Assembly: GCA_932521025.1 (NCBI GenBank)
Contig: OW051471.1
Location: forward strand, 4,774,001 to 4,838,000
Length of the DNA: 64,000 bases
Direction of reading: 5' to 3'
From: Oscheius onirici
Lineage: Eukaryota > Nematoda > Chromadorea > Rhabditida > Rhabditidae
Within the stretch, counting starts at the first letter, position 1. Every line of letters starts with the position of its first letter. The translations under genes and the position numbers were made by a program. A model generated the notes under the pieces. That model had not been told where the DNA came from. It saw only the letters and a program-made list of their open reading frames with translations, and did not search any database. Shown piece after piece: positions 1 to 17,941 of this stretch.

Positions 1-165
1 TTACATTAGCGAGCCAAGTTTGTTGAAACCATTCCAATTGTTGCCTTTTACAGATTTTTTTATTTAAAATAAAAAATTGACCCTAAATATTTTCCAACTC
101 CGTTGTAACACCAATGAAATATCGCTAACAACATTGGAACGGGGGAATAAAAAAAACATGTGTAG

Positions 166-1547
166 ATGGGCGATGAACACGACAATTTCGCTCCGGCCCA
201 AATGGATATGCCACCGTTGGAAGAAGAAAATGAGGACGATGACGAGCTGGAAGATGTCACTCCACAAATACCAAATCACTTGCTGCCTCTGAACAAACGC
301 GTCATTCTGGATCAGGAACGGTTTCTGCCAATTGGTCCGTTATTTTTGTTTTCAACACAAGAAGCTCGTTTCAGCCAATATTTCGAGAATAATGAAACGT
401 TTGTTACCGTCATCTGGGAAAGTGGCGAAAGAAGCAAAAGAATGCGTGCAGGAATGTGTCTCGGAATTTATTTCCTTCCTTACGAGTGAGGCGTGTGAAC
501 GATGCAGAGAGGTAGCTTTTCTCCTTGTTTTTCCCAGTTATCTTTTAGGAAAAAAGGAAGACAATAAGCGCCGACGATTTGATGAAATCTCTCATCAATA
601 TGGGTTTTGATGAGTACGTGGAACCAATGGAGATTTTCATGCGCAGGTTCCCTTACTTCCTATTGTTCATTGTAATTTTTCATCTCAGATATCGCGAAGT
701 AAACAGAATTCCGGCTCGTCCGCCCTACGTTCCACAGAACTATCCGGCAGTAAGTTCGACTCTATCTCAACCTATCGGTACATTCCTTCTAGTTACTTAC
801 AGTTATCCGATTCTTCAGCTTTAACTCTTCCCCCAACGATCTCAACTACAGTATCTCAAGTTCAAATGGCCTCCAATTCGAACGTCACTTCTCCAGTTCA
901 GATCTCTTCTTCAGCCAAGGCATTCTCTACCGTAAGTGCTGATTCCGTTCTTTATATTTTCTCTCAGATGACTGCTCCACAAGAGCAACCAGAGCCTCAG
1001 TCATACAGTGTAGTACCGACTGCACCGGCTAACGGTAATCCAACACCAACCGCTCTGGAACCGCTTCAATTGATGGTGGATCCACAGACAAATCAGCACT
1101 ACATGGTGGTAGACAGTGAGTCTTTCGCTTAATTTTTTTCAAGAAACAAAATAAATTTACAGACGCAGATGGAACTCGCGAACTGCGACCAGTTCAACTG
1201 GTCACAAGCGATATGGCTCCGTTCGATGGCCCGTCCACCTCAAATGCACCTCGTTCTCAATTCGTTGTTCAGCCTCCTGCAGAAGCAGAAAAGTCCTTTT
1301 CGACACCTGGCCCCATCAAGACGTCCACTCGTTCTCAGAAGTACACACCAGATCCATATTCCAAGGGTAACCGGCATTAAACAACTTTGCATATCGCATA
1401 ATTGTATCTCATTATCTGTCATACGTTTGATAAAATTCATTTTATCACAAAATAATAGCGGAAAAACAGCACAAAAAAGCACCGATGGGCAAAATAAGTG
1501 TGACTTTGGAAGAAGTGGAGCATCGAAAAGAAAATAAAGGTGAATGA
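166..1547 (+). CDS. nfyb-1: Nuclear transcription factor Y subunit beta (NF-YB)
   Basis: NF-YB is the histone-fold subunit that pairs with NF-YC, and with NF-YA binds CCAAT boxes. Exon 1 starts at ATG 166 with an acidic N-terminus and ends before GTCCGTT near 329. Joining the next exons gives the NF-YB core: [20 protein letters not shown], then [15 protein letters not shown], then [20 protein letters not shown] and [20 protein letters not shown]. Introns are 40-60 nt with TTTTAG or CTCAG acceptors. After the fold, exons to about 1370 encode a Ser/Thr/Pro/Gln-rich tail. The last join is less certain: reading on from codon 1366 stops at 1378, while splicing at GGTAACC to the acceptor near 1458 gives a basic end stopping at 1547. 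It converges on the - strand acetyltransferase gene only about 20 nt away. Identity is firm; tail exons are inferred. Confidence 0.9.
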
Positions 1548-1569
1548 ACCCGCATTCGCGAATAAAAAG

Positions 1570-7044
<5,475 letters not shown>

Positions 7045-7435
7045 TCGCTAGAAGTCTTTGAACATATGGCTTCTGAAATCGGTCGATATTCAACTGCACA
7101 AAAGGGTGGAAAAGAAGGGGGAGAAATGCCAAACGCCGCGCGATCGGTGGTCATTTGCGAAAACAAAAATTCGAGAGGAGGCTCAGAATGTAAACATATC
7201 GAAAGAAGTCTATCGATTCAAATAACCGTTGGCGCCTCATTTTTGGGGGAAATCATGTGTGCGGAAGAGGTCGCGCGCGACATGAAACCGCAACTCGTCG
7301 TTGATCATTTTCAGAAACAACTACCGGGGAGGCTACCCGACTCATTCATGCGAACGAGCCTATTCGACAAAGATTTGTTTGTGTCCAAGAATAGCAATCT
7401 CATCTTCCAGAAGAGCATAATGTTCGTTCTAATTT
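7045..7435. other. Intergenic space between the KAT6-type and NOAH-2-like genes
   Basis: Both flanking genes are on -, so this holds the promoter region of the acetyltransferase gene and the 3' flank of the ZP gene. A 127-codon + strand frame (7066-7449) runs through it but has no recognisable domain and no convincing splice partners. Nothing else was identified. Confidence 0.5.
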
Positions 7436-10099
7436 CTAGCTGTCAATAGCGTCAACAAGCCGATTAGGAGATAATCCGAAAAGAGTCGTTTTGGCTATAA
7501 TTGGAGCTTTCACGAATACTTTGTTGTCGCCAGCCATCTGGACTGGAGCCAAAACGTGATAAAGGAAGGCGTCTGCAAGGATAAAAACAGGGTGAGGCGG
7601 CCCTCCTGGCAGAGACGCAGAGGACAGCCTCGGTGCAGCAGGAAGATGTTTTCATTTGGCACTGACAGATATGTACAGGAACAGACAACAAGACAATCAG
7701 ATCAGAAAAGACCGCTGGTTGCGTAGTAGCGAAGTTGTTCTTCGGAATTGACTACCACCAGCCGTCGTTTTACCACATGATCTCCTCCCAATTCCAGAAG
7801 TTGTTGTTCCACTGAAACTTTTTTGAAATGCTCAAACAGAAAAACCACCTGTGTGAGCTGGTCGCAGCAGTGCGGAAGGAGATATTCCAATCTGTCTGGC
7901 CAAGTTCGGATCCTGTTCCAATGCTTCCCTTATTTGTTCGAGTGAAAGTCCTCTTTTTAGTCGATCTTCTCGTGGACATCCTTCGACTGACGGACAAGTA
8001 GCTACAGGACACGCCCCGAAAGGACAGACTCTCACCAGACAAGAGTACTGAACTTGAGGCGTCGTCTGGTACCGGAAAGATTCTACAGTCACCTGAAACG
8101 TCTGATTGGAATTGCATCCCTGAAAACTACTTTAATTCCGTAGTCCGACTTCTTCGGAGGACAGACCAAACCGACAAGATCAGCTGGACACGAGTCTTTT
8201 ATTATAGGAAGAGGCTCCTTCTCCCAGTCGTACTTTGGATCGATCGGTTCGACTTGACATCCCAGAACGGACATGTGCTCGGAAGGAATCGGGTAGTGAG
8301 GAATAAAAGAAAGAGTGATCTTCGATCCGACCACAACCACATCTACCGGTCGACCATCCTTGTAAATGTCAAAGTTGATGGGTGTTTTCATGCTCTTCGC
8401 AAGAAATCCGTCTGTGACAGGACTGGCAGGAGGACCAGCTGTGATCTTTGGATGGGGAGGAGGACGGGTTGTAGAAGGAAAAAGTGTCGTAGTTTTTACA
8501 GCAGTATTTGTCTTTTGTGTAGTGGGCACAGCTCTGTTTTGTTTTATTTTGCATTGCATTCTCAACTTACATCGTCGTGGTTGTTGTAGGCTTGGCAGTG
8601 GTAGTTGTTCTAGCTGTTGCGATTCTTGTTGTTGTCGATGTCGGAGTCTGTTTGACTGTAGTTTTCACCGCAGAGATTGTCGAAGGTTTAGTCGTAGTTG
8701 TGGTACTTGTCTGTCTGCAAAGGAGAAACATAAAATGGTCCTTCTGTGTATTGTGTTAGTAAAAGCGGGTGTTATCCCCAGAACTAAGGCCGACCCGTTA
8801 GTCGCAGCCTCCTCTTCCGTCCAAACAAAAAACGTCGGTTCGTTTAAAACTTGCTTCGTCGTCGGGACAACCGACTCCTTGGCCAGCATGGAGAACAGAG
8901 CATGAGCTGATGCTTCCATTTCTTTTCTGTACAGTTTTATCTCAGGTAAATTGAAAAGACTCACGTCTGACTAGAAACAGCGTCGTGTTTGGCTGCCAGA
9001 AGAGGAGTAGTCGGTTTGGTCTTGAGCGGACACTTTGCCTGATAAGTGAGATCGTCTGGAGTTATAAAGTAGAGAGGCTCGACTCCGTCCGTCGACAGAA
9101 CAACTTCCAGAATCATCTCGTCTCCCTAGATTCGTTTTCAGTTTTCTTTCCACATAAACTGTACCTTTGAACGAATGCTGTCGCTGCAGTTCTTGCTGAC
9201 CGTGGGACTGGGGAAGAAGAGCTCGAACTCGCTCTGTTGTTTCGGCTCGATACGACAAGTAAAGAAATCATAGAGACCATATAGAGCTCCTGTATAAGGG
9301 ACTTTGCTGTGTACTTTGACCAAAACTCCGTCGTTTTTACATTGGTGTTCGAAAGAGAAGGTGTCGGACACTGAAACGGTAGCACATTAGACAGTTAAGA
9401 TCGACTGAATTACGGTTGTAGCAATTGTTTTCGTAGTAATCCACGCGGAAGTTAGGGTTATTGTTGAGCCGAACAGCAGTTGGTTTAGTTAGCTGAGAGT
9501 TGGCCGAGAGATGACATCCGCCATCGGTTCTATTGAAGGAAATACTCCTACAGGGGAAGGAGCTTTCCTCCAGACACTCGGAAAGACATTCTTCTAGAGA
9601 ATGTTTCTTCGAAACCCGGATAACTTCGGAAGCATCCATGTATCTATCTGAGAGATATGTGAAGGCATAGTCGCTGCTACAACGTCGAGTGGCTGAAGGG
9701 GGAAAGTGATTGGAACGGAGTGAACTCACAGTTGAGACAGTATTTCCAGTAGAAAGAATAGCGATCATCTGCCTCAACATATCCATCAACGTTCTGAAGT
9801 TGATGAGGCTGGAAAACGTCACAATGATGAGAGAAACCATCTGGTGATGGATGATGGTTGAGGGCAGCACATTCGAGTCTTCTTCCTAATACAAACTTTA
9901 TTTCTACGGAAGAAATAGATCTACCAGATACTTGAGGATCTTCTCCCAATGAACAAGCACTTTGACAAGCTCGGATAGAGAGACGAGAACTAGCTACAGC
10001 TTGGAAGTTCAACTTGACTCTGGGCCATCGAACAAAATACGAGTTACAGCGAGACACAGACTCGACAGAGCCCAAAAAGAGGAAGACTAACCAGAACAT
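7436..10099 (-). CDS. PAN + ZP domain apical matrix protein, NOAH-2-like
   Basis: Secreted or membrane protein of the apical extracellular matrix; ZP domains polymerise into cuticle and lumen linings. Start at 10099 gives a signal peptide, MFWLVFLFLGSVESVSRC. Two PAN/Apple modules follow: one in exons at 10090-9740 and one at 9700-9415 (RRCSSDYAF...LEECLSECLEE...ENNCYN). ZP-N starts near 9370 (FEHQCKNDGVLVKVHS, ALYGLYDFFTC). A Thr-rich stretch (8715-8440) separates it from ZP-C (INFDIYKDGRPVDVV, KITLSFIPHY), which ends in a Cys-rich segment and a furin-like RLKR at about 7952-7963. The C-terminal join at 7702/7610 is inferred: it gives a hydrophobic PVFILADAFLYHVLAP and a stop at 7436, with no clear charged cytoplasmic tail. 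Domain order matches NOAH-2/NompA-type proteins. It lies 555 nt downstream of a second PAN-ZP gene on the same strand. Confidence 0.82.
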
Positions 10100-10653
10100 C
10101 GATTCTGAAAGGGAAGTGATTTGAGGAAGTGGGACGAGATGAGAAGACAAACAGACGGACACGTGTAAATCAGAATCTCTGTTTGTTAGTTGACCAAAGT
10201 AGGTCTCTCAGTTGACGAAAAAGGCCCATTTGTCGCGACGAGACGATCCCGCCGGATCAGGCCAAAAATTGTCAAGATGTCAAGGCTGTTGCCGGAGGGA
10301 AAGAGAGGAAAAAGGACAGTGACCTGGTTAAGAGAGACAAAGTAGAACAGAGCTCCACCTGATCTGGATCAATGCCGGTTGCCGCCCGACCACGGCCTTG
10401 ACCGAGCAGGCAATGCGCAAAAGGCTACTGCCCTTTCACCTCTGGCGATTCTTTGTCCAAAGAAAAGCTTTTTTTTTTTAAAGAAATGAATGCAGAGTGT
10501 TGGAAAGAGTGACAGCAGAGGTGTTCTGATCCAGTTAAGGTCACTGACTTTCGATTGTCCATGCCGGTCAGTCACTTTCCGCACTGGGATTATCCGATAT
10601 CCGGTTTGAGCCCAACTACCACAAAATATACTCTTCATTGTTTTGTTCAATAG
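10100..10653. other. Spacer between the two PAN-ZP genes
   Basis: Contains the 3' flank of the five-PAN gene and the promoter region of the two-PAN gene. A run of nine T at about 10469 and short open frames occur, but no supported gene. Confidence 0.5.
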
Positions 10654-13600
10654 TTACAGATCTGTGATGGATCTTCGACATCTTCGTCTCGAAGTTATCG
10701 CGGTTACCAATGAGATCAGAGCCACACAAGAGAGTACTATGAGAATTAGGATAATACTGATGTAGATTGAGGGTTGGACACAGATGGGGGGAAGAGGTCC
10801 TCTTTCCTGAGAAGTTTGATTACCATGTACACTGAGTCGAGTATCAATTCGGACAGCTTCTTGACTGACGAGGGATCGAGCAGTTCGTGGTGGACACGAG
10901 TCCTGAAGATTATTATTTTGAAGAGTGACCAGTCGACTTACTCGACTGCATTGTCCAGGTTCACAAACTGCTACCATACAAGCAATCGAAACCTGTTCTC
11001 CGTCGTCTACTCTAAAAGCAGAGAGCGTGGCTTCCCATCCTCTTGGACTGAGGACCATCGAAGACATCAGCGAGGGCAAAAGAGCACAACCATCAGCAAT
11101 CAGATGGATAGACCCGGTAGTCGAGCCAACACGATGGGCAGTACAGTCGACAACTCGCAAGTTGTGAGCTGAATCTCTTTGCTAGTGGAAACGCTAGTAA
11201 TAAGAACCTGGCACACCGCTCTCGACCTTTATAAGAGCAACCAACGGCTCTCCGATGTAGACATTCGAAACCGGCTTGCCTTTTCTTGTGATCTGTAGAC
11301 TGATACTGTGTCGGAAGGACTCCGGTCCCACAGCTATTGGAGAAGGTCCGCTAGCACTGTTTTTATGAATTGTACAAGGTTCAAACCTACCCCACGACTA
11401 TTCCTCGATGAAGAGTTTCGGATTGACTATAATTGCAGGAAATATGGTAGAAGAGATCTTTCCCAGTCGTAACATCGAGTGGCCAGACTCGGTCGTTACT
11501 CATAACCAGAATGACAGAGAGTTGTCCTTCGAACTCGAGCGCATTACACCAGGTATTGTGACTCGGACGAGTTACGAATATTGCGAATTTCTGCTTCTTG
11601 GTGACCTAAACTTAGAATATTTATTCCCTTCCTTGTGACTTACGAGAATCCGACATTGTTCGAATCGTTCCGTGGCATAAACGGCGCCAGTATAGTTGTA
11701 TTCCGACGAGAAGGTAATGTTAACACCATTCTCGAAACATTCGGCCTCGACTGACACAGAAGCCGGATTAACATAGCCGAGTTCGGACTCTATTGGAGCA
11801 ACTCTTGGTACTGCGCCTGGCTCCAAGAGACCCAGTTCCGCTTCAAGACTGTTCTCTTCCGATCGGATCAAAGCAGAAGACCGCAGGAGGGTTGGAATAG
11901 GAGTCGTGGAAGTCGGAAGAGTATCTGTTTGGACAGTGGCTGTGAGGTCCTCCAGCTCCTGACTACTCATATGGAAGATGTTCTGTTCGGAAGAAGCATC
12001 TAGTTGAGCAGCAACCGACACGAGCGTCGGATATCGAGTGGTTGATTCTTCAAGAAAGTTGTCTTCGATGGAAATGTCATCTAGAGCATAGACTTTTGTT
12101 CCATTTTCCGACTCGAACTGTTCAGATTCTCCAGTTATTGTAGCGTTTGATAGGAGGCATTGCTGTCTCGACGGGTTATAGGAGAATGACTTACAACTGA
12201 AGGATGCCCTTTTACAGCTGTCAAAACATTCTTGTAATGAGCTGACTCTATTCCGAGACAAATACCGCAGAGTGCTGACTAGACTCTTCTCGTCGGCGAC
12301 CAAATGAAACTCGGTTGATTGTGGTTGGAGATCTGCGGAAGCTGGTGGACAAGCAGACTCGTAAAAGTCAAAATTCTCATCCGGTCCGATGGTTCCTTGT
12401 GGTCGTTGTCTGTCCAGCAGATGACAGACACGTCGACTGACATCGTAGTTCACAGCATGACATCCTCGATGACTGGAACAGTGTGCCAAGCATTCTTCCG
12501 GTCCACTGTTGGAATGCTGGGTGATCTCTCGAGCTCCAGCCATTTTTGTTGTCAAAATCTTCTCATAGGCGTACGGTCTGTTGCAAGTGACATCAGCCAA
12601 CTCGGGAGAGCAAAATGGCTCGTAGAGATCTAGCGTTTTTGATGGGACCCCTTCCTCACTGGATTCATCTGAGACGAAACATTCGGACGAAAAAGGATCG
12701 AACTGAAATAAGGTTCGTTTTCTTTAAAAATTTCGTTGCACTGCGTATCGTTCAATGAGTTTTACAATGATAGCGTAAGAAGCCAGCTGTACCAGATGAC
12801 CTGATCCGAAAAGAGTCCTGACTTGACAATAAGTCAGAACCCCAAACAGTATGTGCCCTACTCCAGTTTTCTTTTCGTGACCTTCGTCGCTATGCTCTTT
12901 CTAGCCCGACCATAGTCTGCGAATCACCAGCGTCAATGGGTACCGCTCTTTTCACTTCCGGAAGACAGTCGGATGAAGCGCGAAAGCTAATTGTTAGACG
13001 CGTGCTGCATCACAGCCAAATTTAACGAGGTTTAGCATTCTATGACACGTTGTGAGAGTCTTCTACCCAGGCCAGTCTTCTCATAAACGTCAAACCTGGA
13101 AGGATCTGCAGTGAAAAAGAGTAGTTTCAGAACACTCCTGTATACAGCCACGGATACTTCTCACTCCGACAGAAACTCCAAAAGAAGGTACGTCTGATTT
13201 TCTGGCCAGGAGAAAGTCGACTCTTGCTCCCGGACATCTTAGGGAGGCTGGAAAATACATTTTTGGAGGCAAACAAATGTACGTGGAATGCAGTTGTTCT
13301 CCATATAAACGACGTCTTCCGACCGAATGGCTTCGTATTCTCGTCGCGTCTTCTTGTAGACTCGACAAGCTCTGAAACGTTCGTCTCATCACGAGATCCT
13401 TGCCAAACCGTGTCCTCTCTTCCCACTCGAATGCCGGACAATCCTCCGCGAAACAAGCCTGGATACATTCCTTTTGAGAAAAGGCTATCCGCGACTGACT
13501 CTCTGTCCTCAATCGGACACCTTTCTTTGTGTCTATCACGAAGGTCGCTTCTTCGCATCGTGGTGGAACTCTGATCAATCAAATGTTAGTAATCAGTAGG

Positions 13601-13960
13601 AACATACTGCAGACAGGTTTTCTCGAAGTAAAAGTAGTAATCTCTCGGTTCAGCAGATCCCAGAGGAATATCCGAGAAGAATTCGCAGGTGGGAGAGCGT
13701 CCAACTCGAAAGTTGAAACCTTTACAAGGCAAAGTTGCCTCACTGGATGGGTGTGCATTCCGACGACACAGATTGGCACAAGTCACCATGTCCAACTGAA
13801 AAGGAATCTGACAAAAAGTAAAAGAAAGAACCTTGGCCTGAACTATCGGAGGAAGGCGGATGGCTCCAGCTGATCTGATAAAGACAGGTCGAGTAGGACT
13901 GAGACAGTCATCGTTTTGTGAAGAGACAAAAGAGAAGAGGAGCGAATGAAGAAGCAGCAT
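10654..13960 (-). CDS. Five-PAN + ZP transmembrane cuticle-type protein, NOAH-1-like
   Basis: Predicted type I apical matrix protein. I chose start 13960 (MLLLHSLLFSFVSSQ signal peptide) over an upstream in-frame ATG at 14071 that would bury it. PAN modules in order: 13930-13600 (CANLCRRNAHPS...CKGFNF), 13570-13270 (ECIQACFAEDCPAFEWE), 13240 into 12650 (GCIQECSETTLFHCRSFQ...EPFC), 12590-12330 (ECLAHCSSHRGCHAVNYD), 12290-12070 (ECFDSCKRASFSCKSFSY). An acidic linker precedes the ZP-N (AECFENGVNITFSSEYNYTG, near 11735). ZP-C continues to about 10860. A transmembrane helix (ISIILILIVLSCVALISLV) and a short Arg-rich tail end at 10654. Five PANs plus ZP plus TM is the NOAH-1/NompA layout. An unusually long intron, about 12700-13090, carries a dispersed repeat. 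It lies 236 nt downstream of the acyl-CoA synthetase gene. Confidence 0.87.
12818..12960. repeat. Dispersed repeat, copy A (in an intron)
   Basis: A stretch inside the long intron of the five-PAN ZP gene is similar to 44125-44275. Shared blocks include TGACAATAAGTCAGAACCC, CTATGCTCTTTCTAGCCCGA (GTTATGCTC in copy B) and AATCACCAG followed by GTCAATGGGTA. The blocks are separated by less similar sequence. Same orientation in both copies. The nature of the element is unknown. Confidence 0.75.
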
Positions 13961-14195
13961 GATGATCAACGGGGCATCAATGTCTGCTCGTCCGACGACA
14001 CTCGAGGATCCAGTCGCTCCGGATCCTCCGAGGACTATTGAAAAGTGCGCAACTTGACGGACAATCGACAATAATAATATTTATTGAGCATCTTTGTCTG
14101 GCAATTTGGTATAAATAGGAGAAATGAAAGACTAGCGAGGAGATGCACGACGACGAGGAAACAACACGGGGAAGTAAAGCCGGCTGGGGTTTGGA

Positions 14196-16443
14196 TCACA
14201 AGGAAAAGGCTCCGTTTCGGAGAAGACGGAGTGTCTCAGATGTCACTGGTTGGAATTCTTTGAGGCGTGAATTGAGCACGAAGACAGGCTGATCCTGGGA
14301 AGGAACAAAGCCTGTTCGTTGAAGATTTGTCTTTACTAGTTTGAAGGTTCCTGAAAGTTTTTTTTGTCACTATGAGAGAGAGCTTCGAACCTGTTCTGTC
14401 CAAATCCGAACAGATTCTCAAGAATTGAGGTACAGCATAAGAGGCAAGAGAAGTGGCGAGACATCTGGCAGCATTCAGAATGAACTCTTCGGCAGTAACA
14501 CCCTTCAACACGACTGAAGCCATTCCAGCTCGACCTTCGTGTCCAGGCACGGAGACGCCGTAAACTGTGGCATCTGCTACTCCAGACATGTGCTGAAGAA
14601 TGGCTTCGACCTCCGTCGTCGAGACATTCTCTCCCTTCCAGCGGAAAGTGTCTCCAGTTCTGTCCTTGAAGTAGACGTAGCCCAATCGATCCCAATGGAG
14701 AAGATCTCCAGACACGAAACAGCTGTCTCCGTGCGAGAAGACATCTCGAATAATCTTCTTATCCGTCTCCGACTTGTTCAGATATCCTTCGAACTGGAGA
14801 AGAGGGTTGTCCTTTCGAATGGTCGAGACCATAGCTCCCGTCTCTCCCGGATTACAGGCAACACACAGTCCATTTGGTCGTCTGACCACTTCTCCGGTCA
14901 CATCGTCGACTTTGATCAGTCGCACAGGATGCATTTTCTTGGTCAAAGGAGAGATGGGCAAGAAGCCACAGGCTCCGACGTGACCGTCGATGTTGACCAG
15001 ATTTGAGGTGCCTTCAGTTGACCCGTATACTTCTCCAATTCTCACTCGGAATCTGTCGACGAATCCTTGCCAAACTTCTGCTCGCAGTCCATTTCCATAC
15101 AGTATCCTCACTTTGTGTTGAGCTTCTTCGGGAACAACTGGCTGAGCCAGAAGATATCGACAGATCTCTCCGATGTATTGAGATGCCTGAATAGAGTTTG
15201 AGAAATGTTCTTCCCTTGAACCTACAGTACAATCGTACTTGACACAATCCTTCCAAAAGTTGCTGGCCGAGAACTTTTTCCGAATAACGCAGCTGGACCC
15301 CCCTACAATGGTCTGTCCGATCCCTGAAACTGTCTGTTTCCCATAAAAGATTTCTCTTTACCAAGTATGCCTGCTGCAGTATGATAGATTGGCATCGAGA
15401 CGTAGATTCTGTCGGTCGGATAGACTCGGAACGACTTGGCTGCTCCGACGACCATGGAATAATAGCGAAAGTGTTTCATCACGGCCGCCTTGGGCATTCC
15501 GGTTGTTCCAGACGTGTAGATGAAACACAACACACCTAAAAGACTCACTATTATCGATATCGACGATTGCGTACTTTTGAAATCGACGAGGTCCAGTTTT
15601 TTCGGCTCGACTTTTCGAGCGACTCGGAGTTTAGGAAGAATGTTCCGGAAGTGTGGACTCGTGCCGAATGTCTCGATCGAAACGCCCTTAGTCTCGAGAA
15701 GTCCGTTCGAAATTGTCTCTTGTAGCACTAGATTTCTATTGTTTTGAGTATTGTTTTTGAATACCTGGAGCGAGAGTTGTGGATGTGAGGATGGCCTTGG
15801 CTCGACTGGTAGACACACAATGTGCCAGCTGTTCTCTCTTCAAATTACTGTTGATCCAAGCAGACACGACTCCGATTTTGGCCAAACCGAGCCAAGAAAT
15901 GACAAAGTCTCCACTGTTCTCCATAAACAAGGCAACCACATCTCCCGATCTCAGTCCTTGATCCTAAAACTTTTCTATATGCATTTAATTGGCGCTTTCC
16001 CTGGAAATAGTTGGCAATTCTGTTGGCTTCTCGATTCAGCTGTTCAAAAGTCAATTGTCGACCGGTTTCGATGTCAATCACTGCCACTTGTCGACTATTT
16101 TCATTGACAATTTCCAAAAATATTTCATGAAGACCCTTGTTTTGACGAAGACGCTTCCAAAGGTCCCATTTGATATCCAGGATGAGGGCTAGACCACTGA
16201 ACTTCTCTATTAAAAATTAGGGAAAAATAACTACCTGAGATCTCTATTGAGTGTCAGATATGACCTGTATATAAAATCCCCGTATACGAAAGTTATATAG
16301 ACAAGTAGAACAATGGAAAGGACTGCTCCAATTGGAATATTTTGAGCGAATATGGCAGATGTGACCAGTATGATAGTGACCAATTCCTCCAATCTCATCG
16401 AAGGCAAGATTCTGAACTCTTTCCCATCTTTTCGAACATTCAA
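14196..16443 (-). CDS. acs-22: Long/very-long-chain fatty acid transport protein (acyl-CoA synthetase), FATP4/ACS-22 type
   Basis: Couples fatty-acid uptake to CoA activation at a membrane. The N-terminus has a hydrophobic segment (VTIILVTSAIFAQNIPIGAV; start 16443, or Met 16398). Next come QLTFEQLNREANRIANYFQ, the AMP-binding signature FIYTSGTTGMPKAAVMKH (about 15530-15480), the exon with RIGEVYGSTEGTSNLVN (about 15030), and the FATP motif (SGDLLHWDRLGYVYFKDRTG, then DTFRWKGENVSTTEVEAI). Splicing at GGTTCGAAG near 14393 to an acceptor after TTTCAG gives the FATP tail (GTFKLVKTNLQRTGFVPSQ, LRNGAFSL) and stop 14196; reading through that intron would give a different, unlikely end. In C. elegans ACS-20/ACS-22 support the cuticle permeability barrier, which fits the ZP neighbours. 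Confidence 0.92.
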
Positions 16444-17941
16444 ATCCTGTTACTTGGCGGACTTTTCTAGAATTTCTGGCGCCGTCAGAAGGCGCGCCGC
16501 CTCGGCCTGCGCCATTCAGGAAGGAGGCTCAGGAAGAGACGATGAGAGGTGATGGCGGTACCCACGCTCTCTGAAAAAGAAAAGTAGGAGAAGGTCAAGT
16601 GCCTCGTTTCGTAGTCAAATGGAGCGAGAGGAATCTTCTCTGGAAAAGGAGAAGGCGATCCAAGACTGACAGAACTCGTCTTTGCAATCCGCACCACGGA
16701 ACGGGTCTTACGAGTGGTCAGCGAAAGACGTTTGTTTATCAAAATTTTTGAGGTTTTATTCTTATTCGCTGTCTCTAATAGGTAAGGACCAGCTGAGAGT
16801 TCATAGTACTGAAAATGATCTATTGGTCTACAATCAGACCAAAAGATGGCAAAAAAAAAATCCTTTAAGTAGTGGACAAGGATCAGAGAAGAAAGTGATA
16901 AGACTTTGGAAAGTGTGAGATGTATCCTTTGGACGACAGTCCGTCGGTCCGGAAAGAGTCAGGCGTTTACAATAGAACCTGTTCATGCCCGAAGGGGCAA
17001 TGCTTCTTCCTTCGCTCACTGGCTACTGCCGCTACAGGGGATATAGCCCGTCCGACGGCTAATTGCAGAGAACTATAAGAGGTCAATCCGTAGGACATTA
17101 CGCGTGACTCATCCCCTTGGAATCCTATGGGGTCTTAACATTAGAAAGTTCTCTAGGTAATCAAGCAGTTCTCTACAATCTCTGGTTCGTGCCAACTGGA
17201 AAGCATTTGTTCTAAATGCAAGATTTGCGAAGAACGTGCCAACTTGAGAGACTTTCGCTGGCGCAACGGTTTTCGCGCGGTCTTTTACGGTTTGCCAGTT
17301 CCAGTTGATGACGGCTGTTGTTTGTCTTCCCATTCAAGGATGAGACGAGAAAGAGTAGGAGAAAAGAAAGTTTGGGTCGCCTCGGATCATTCGTCGATAA
17401 AGTGTGTCAAATGTAGAGAAAAAGAGGGTTCCAACTGATAAACTGCATGGATGCAGGCGACCGAGGAAAACATTGGTCAGATTGGGGTCAAGAAGAGGAC
17501 TTGTGAGGCGGCGCGTCCGAGCAGTTTGACACCTTTCTGTCCTTCGATTTCGACTTAGTCTGTGTAGAAGAAACATATCAACTGGGAGAACTAAAGCAAA
17601 CATACTTCTTTTGTTTAGAAACTGATAGAACTATTGGGTCTTTAGAGAATGAAAAGTTACTAATAACCAGTTTTTATGATATGAACAGAAAGTTTGTTTT
17701 GAAATGCCAAAAGAAAGAAAGAGGGCGACACTCCGGACGAACCTGGATGACCCAGATCGCGACGGCTGTCCAAAAACTCGACGAAACCGGTTGATCCCCG
17801 CAGCTGGAACCTGCTGGCTTCGAGTGAAAATATCCCCGTATCATATCTAGCTTTTTCGTTATCTGCGAAGACTCACTTTTTGAAAGCGCTAATTGAAAAA
17901 GCTTCAAAAATAAATTGTAAAAACTTGAAAGAGTTATTCGA
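16444..17941. other. 1.5 kb with no recognised gene
   Basis: Several 60-100 codon frames exist on - (16485-16742, 17109-17333, 17334-17603, 17674-17964) but none shows a domain, and I could not join them convincingly. This space must include the promoter of the acyl-CoA synthetase gene (left) and of the + gene at 17942. A short, exon-sized hydrophobic segment near 17760 (-) is the only mildly gene-like piece. Confidence 0.4.

Noticed and set aside
64-279. - strand frames with a Ser run opposite the NF-YB start
   Set aside because: The Ser run is the reverse reading of the acidic NF-YB N-terminus (Asp/Glu codons).
8366-8905. 179-codon + frame, Val/Cys/Gly-rich
   Set aside because: Antisense of the Thr-rich segment of the ZP gene.
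16976-17090. GC-rich segment with possible short stems, considered as a tRNA
   Set aside because: No A-box/B-box pair or cloverleaf could be drawn. No tRNA was found elsewhere in the window either.
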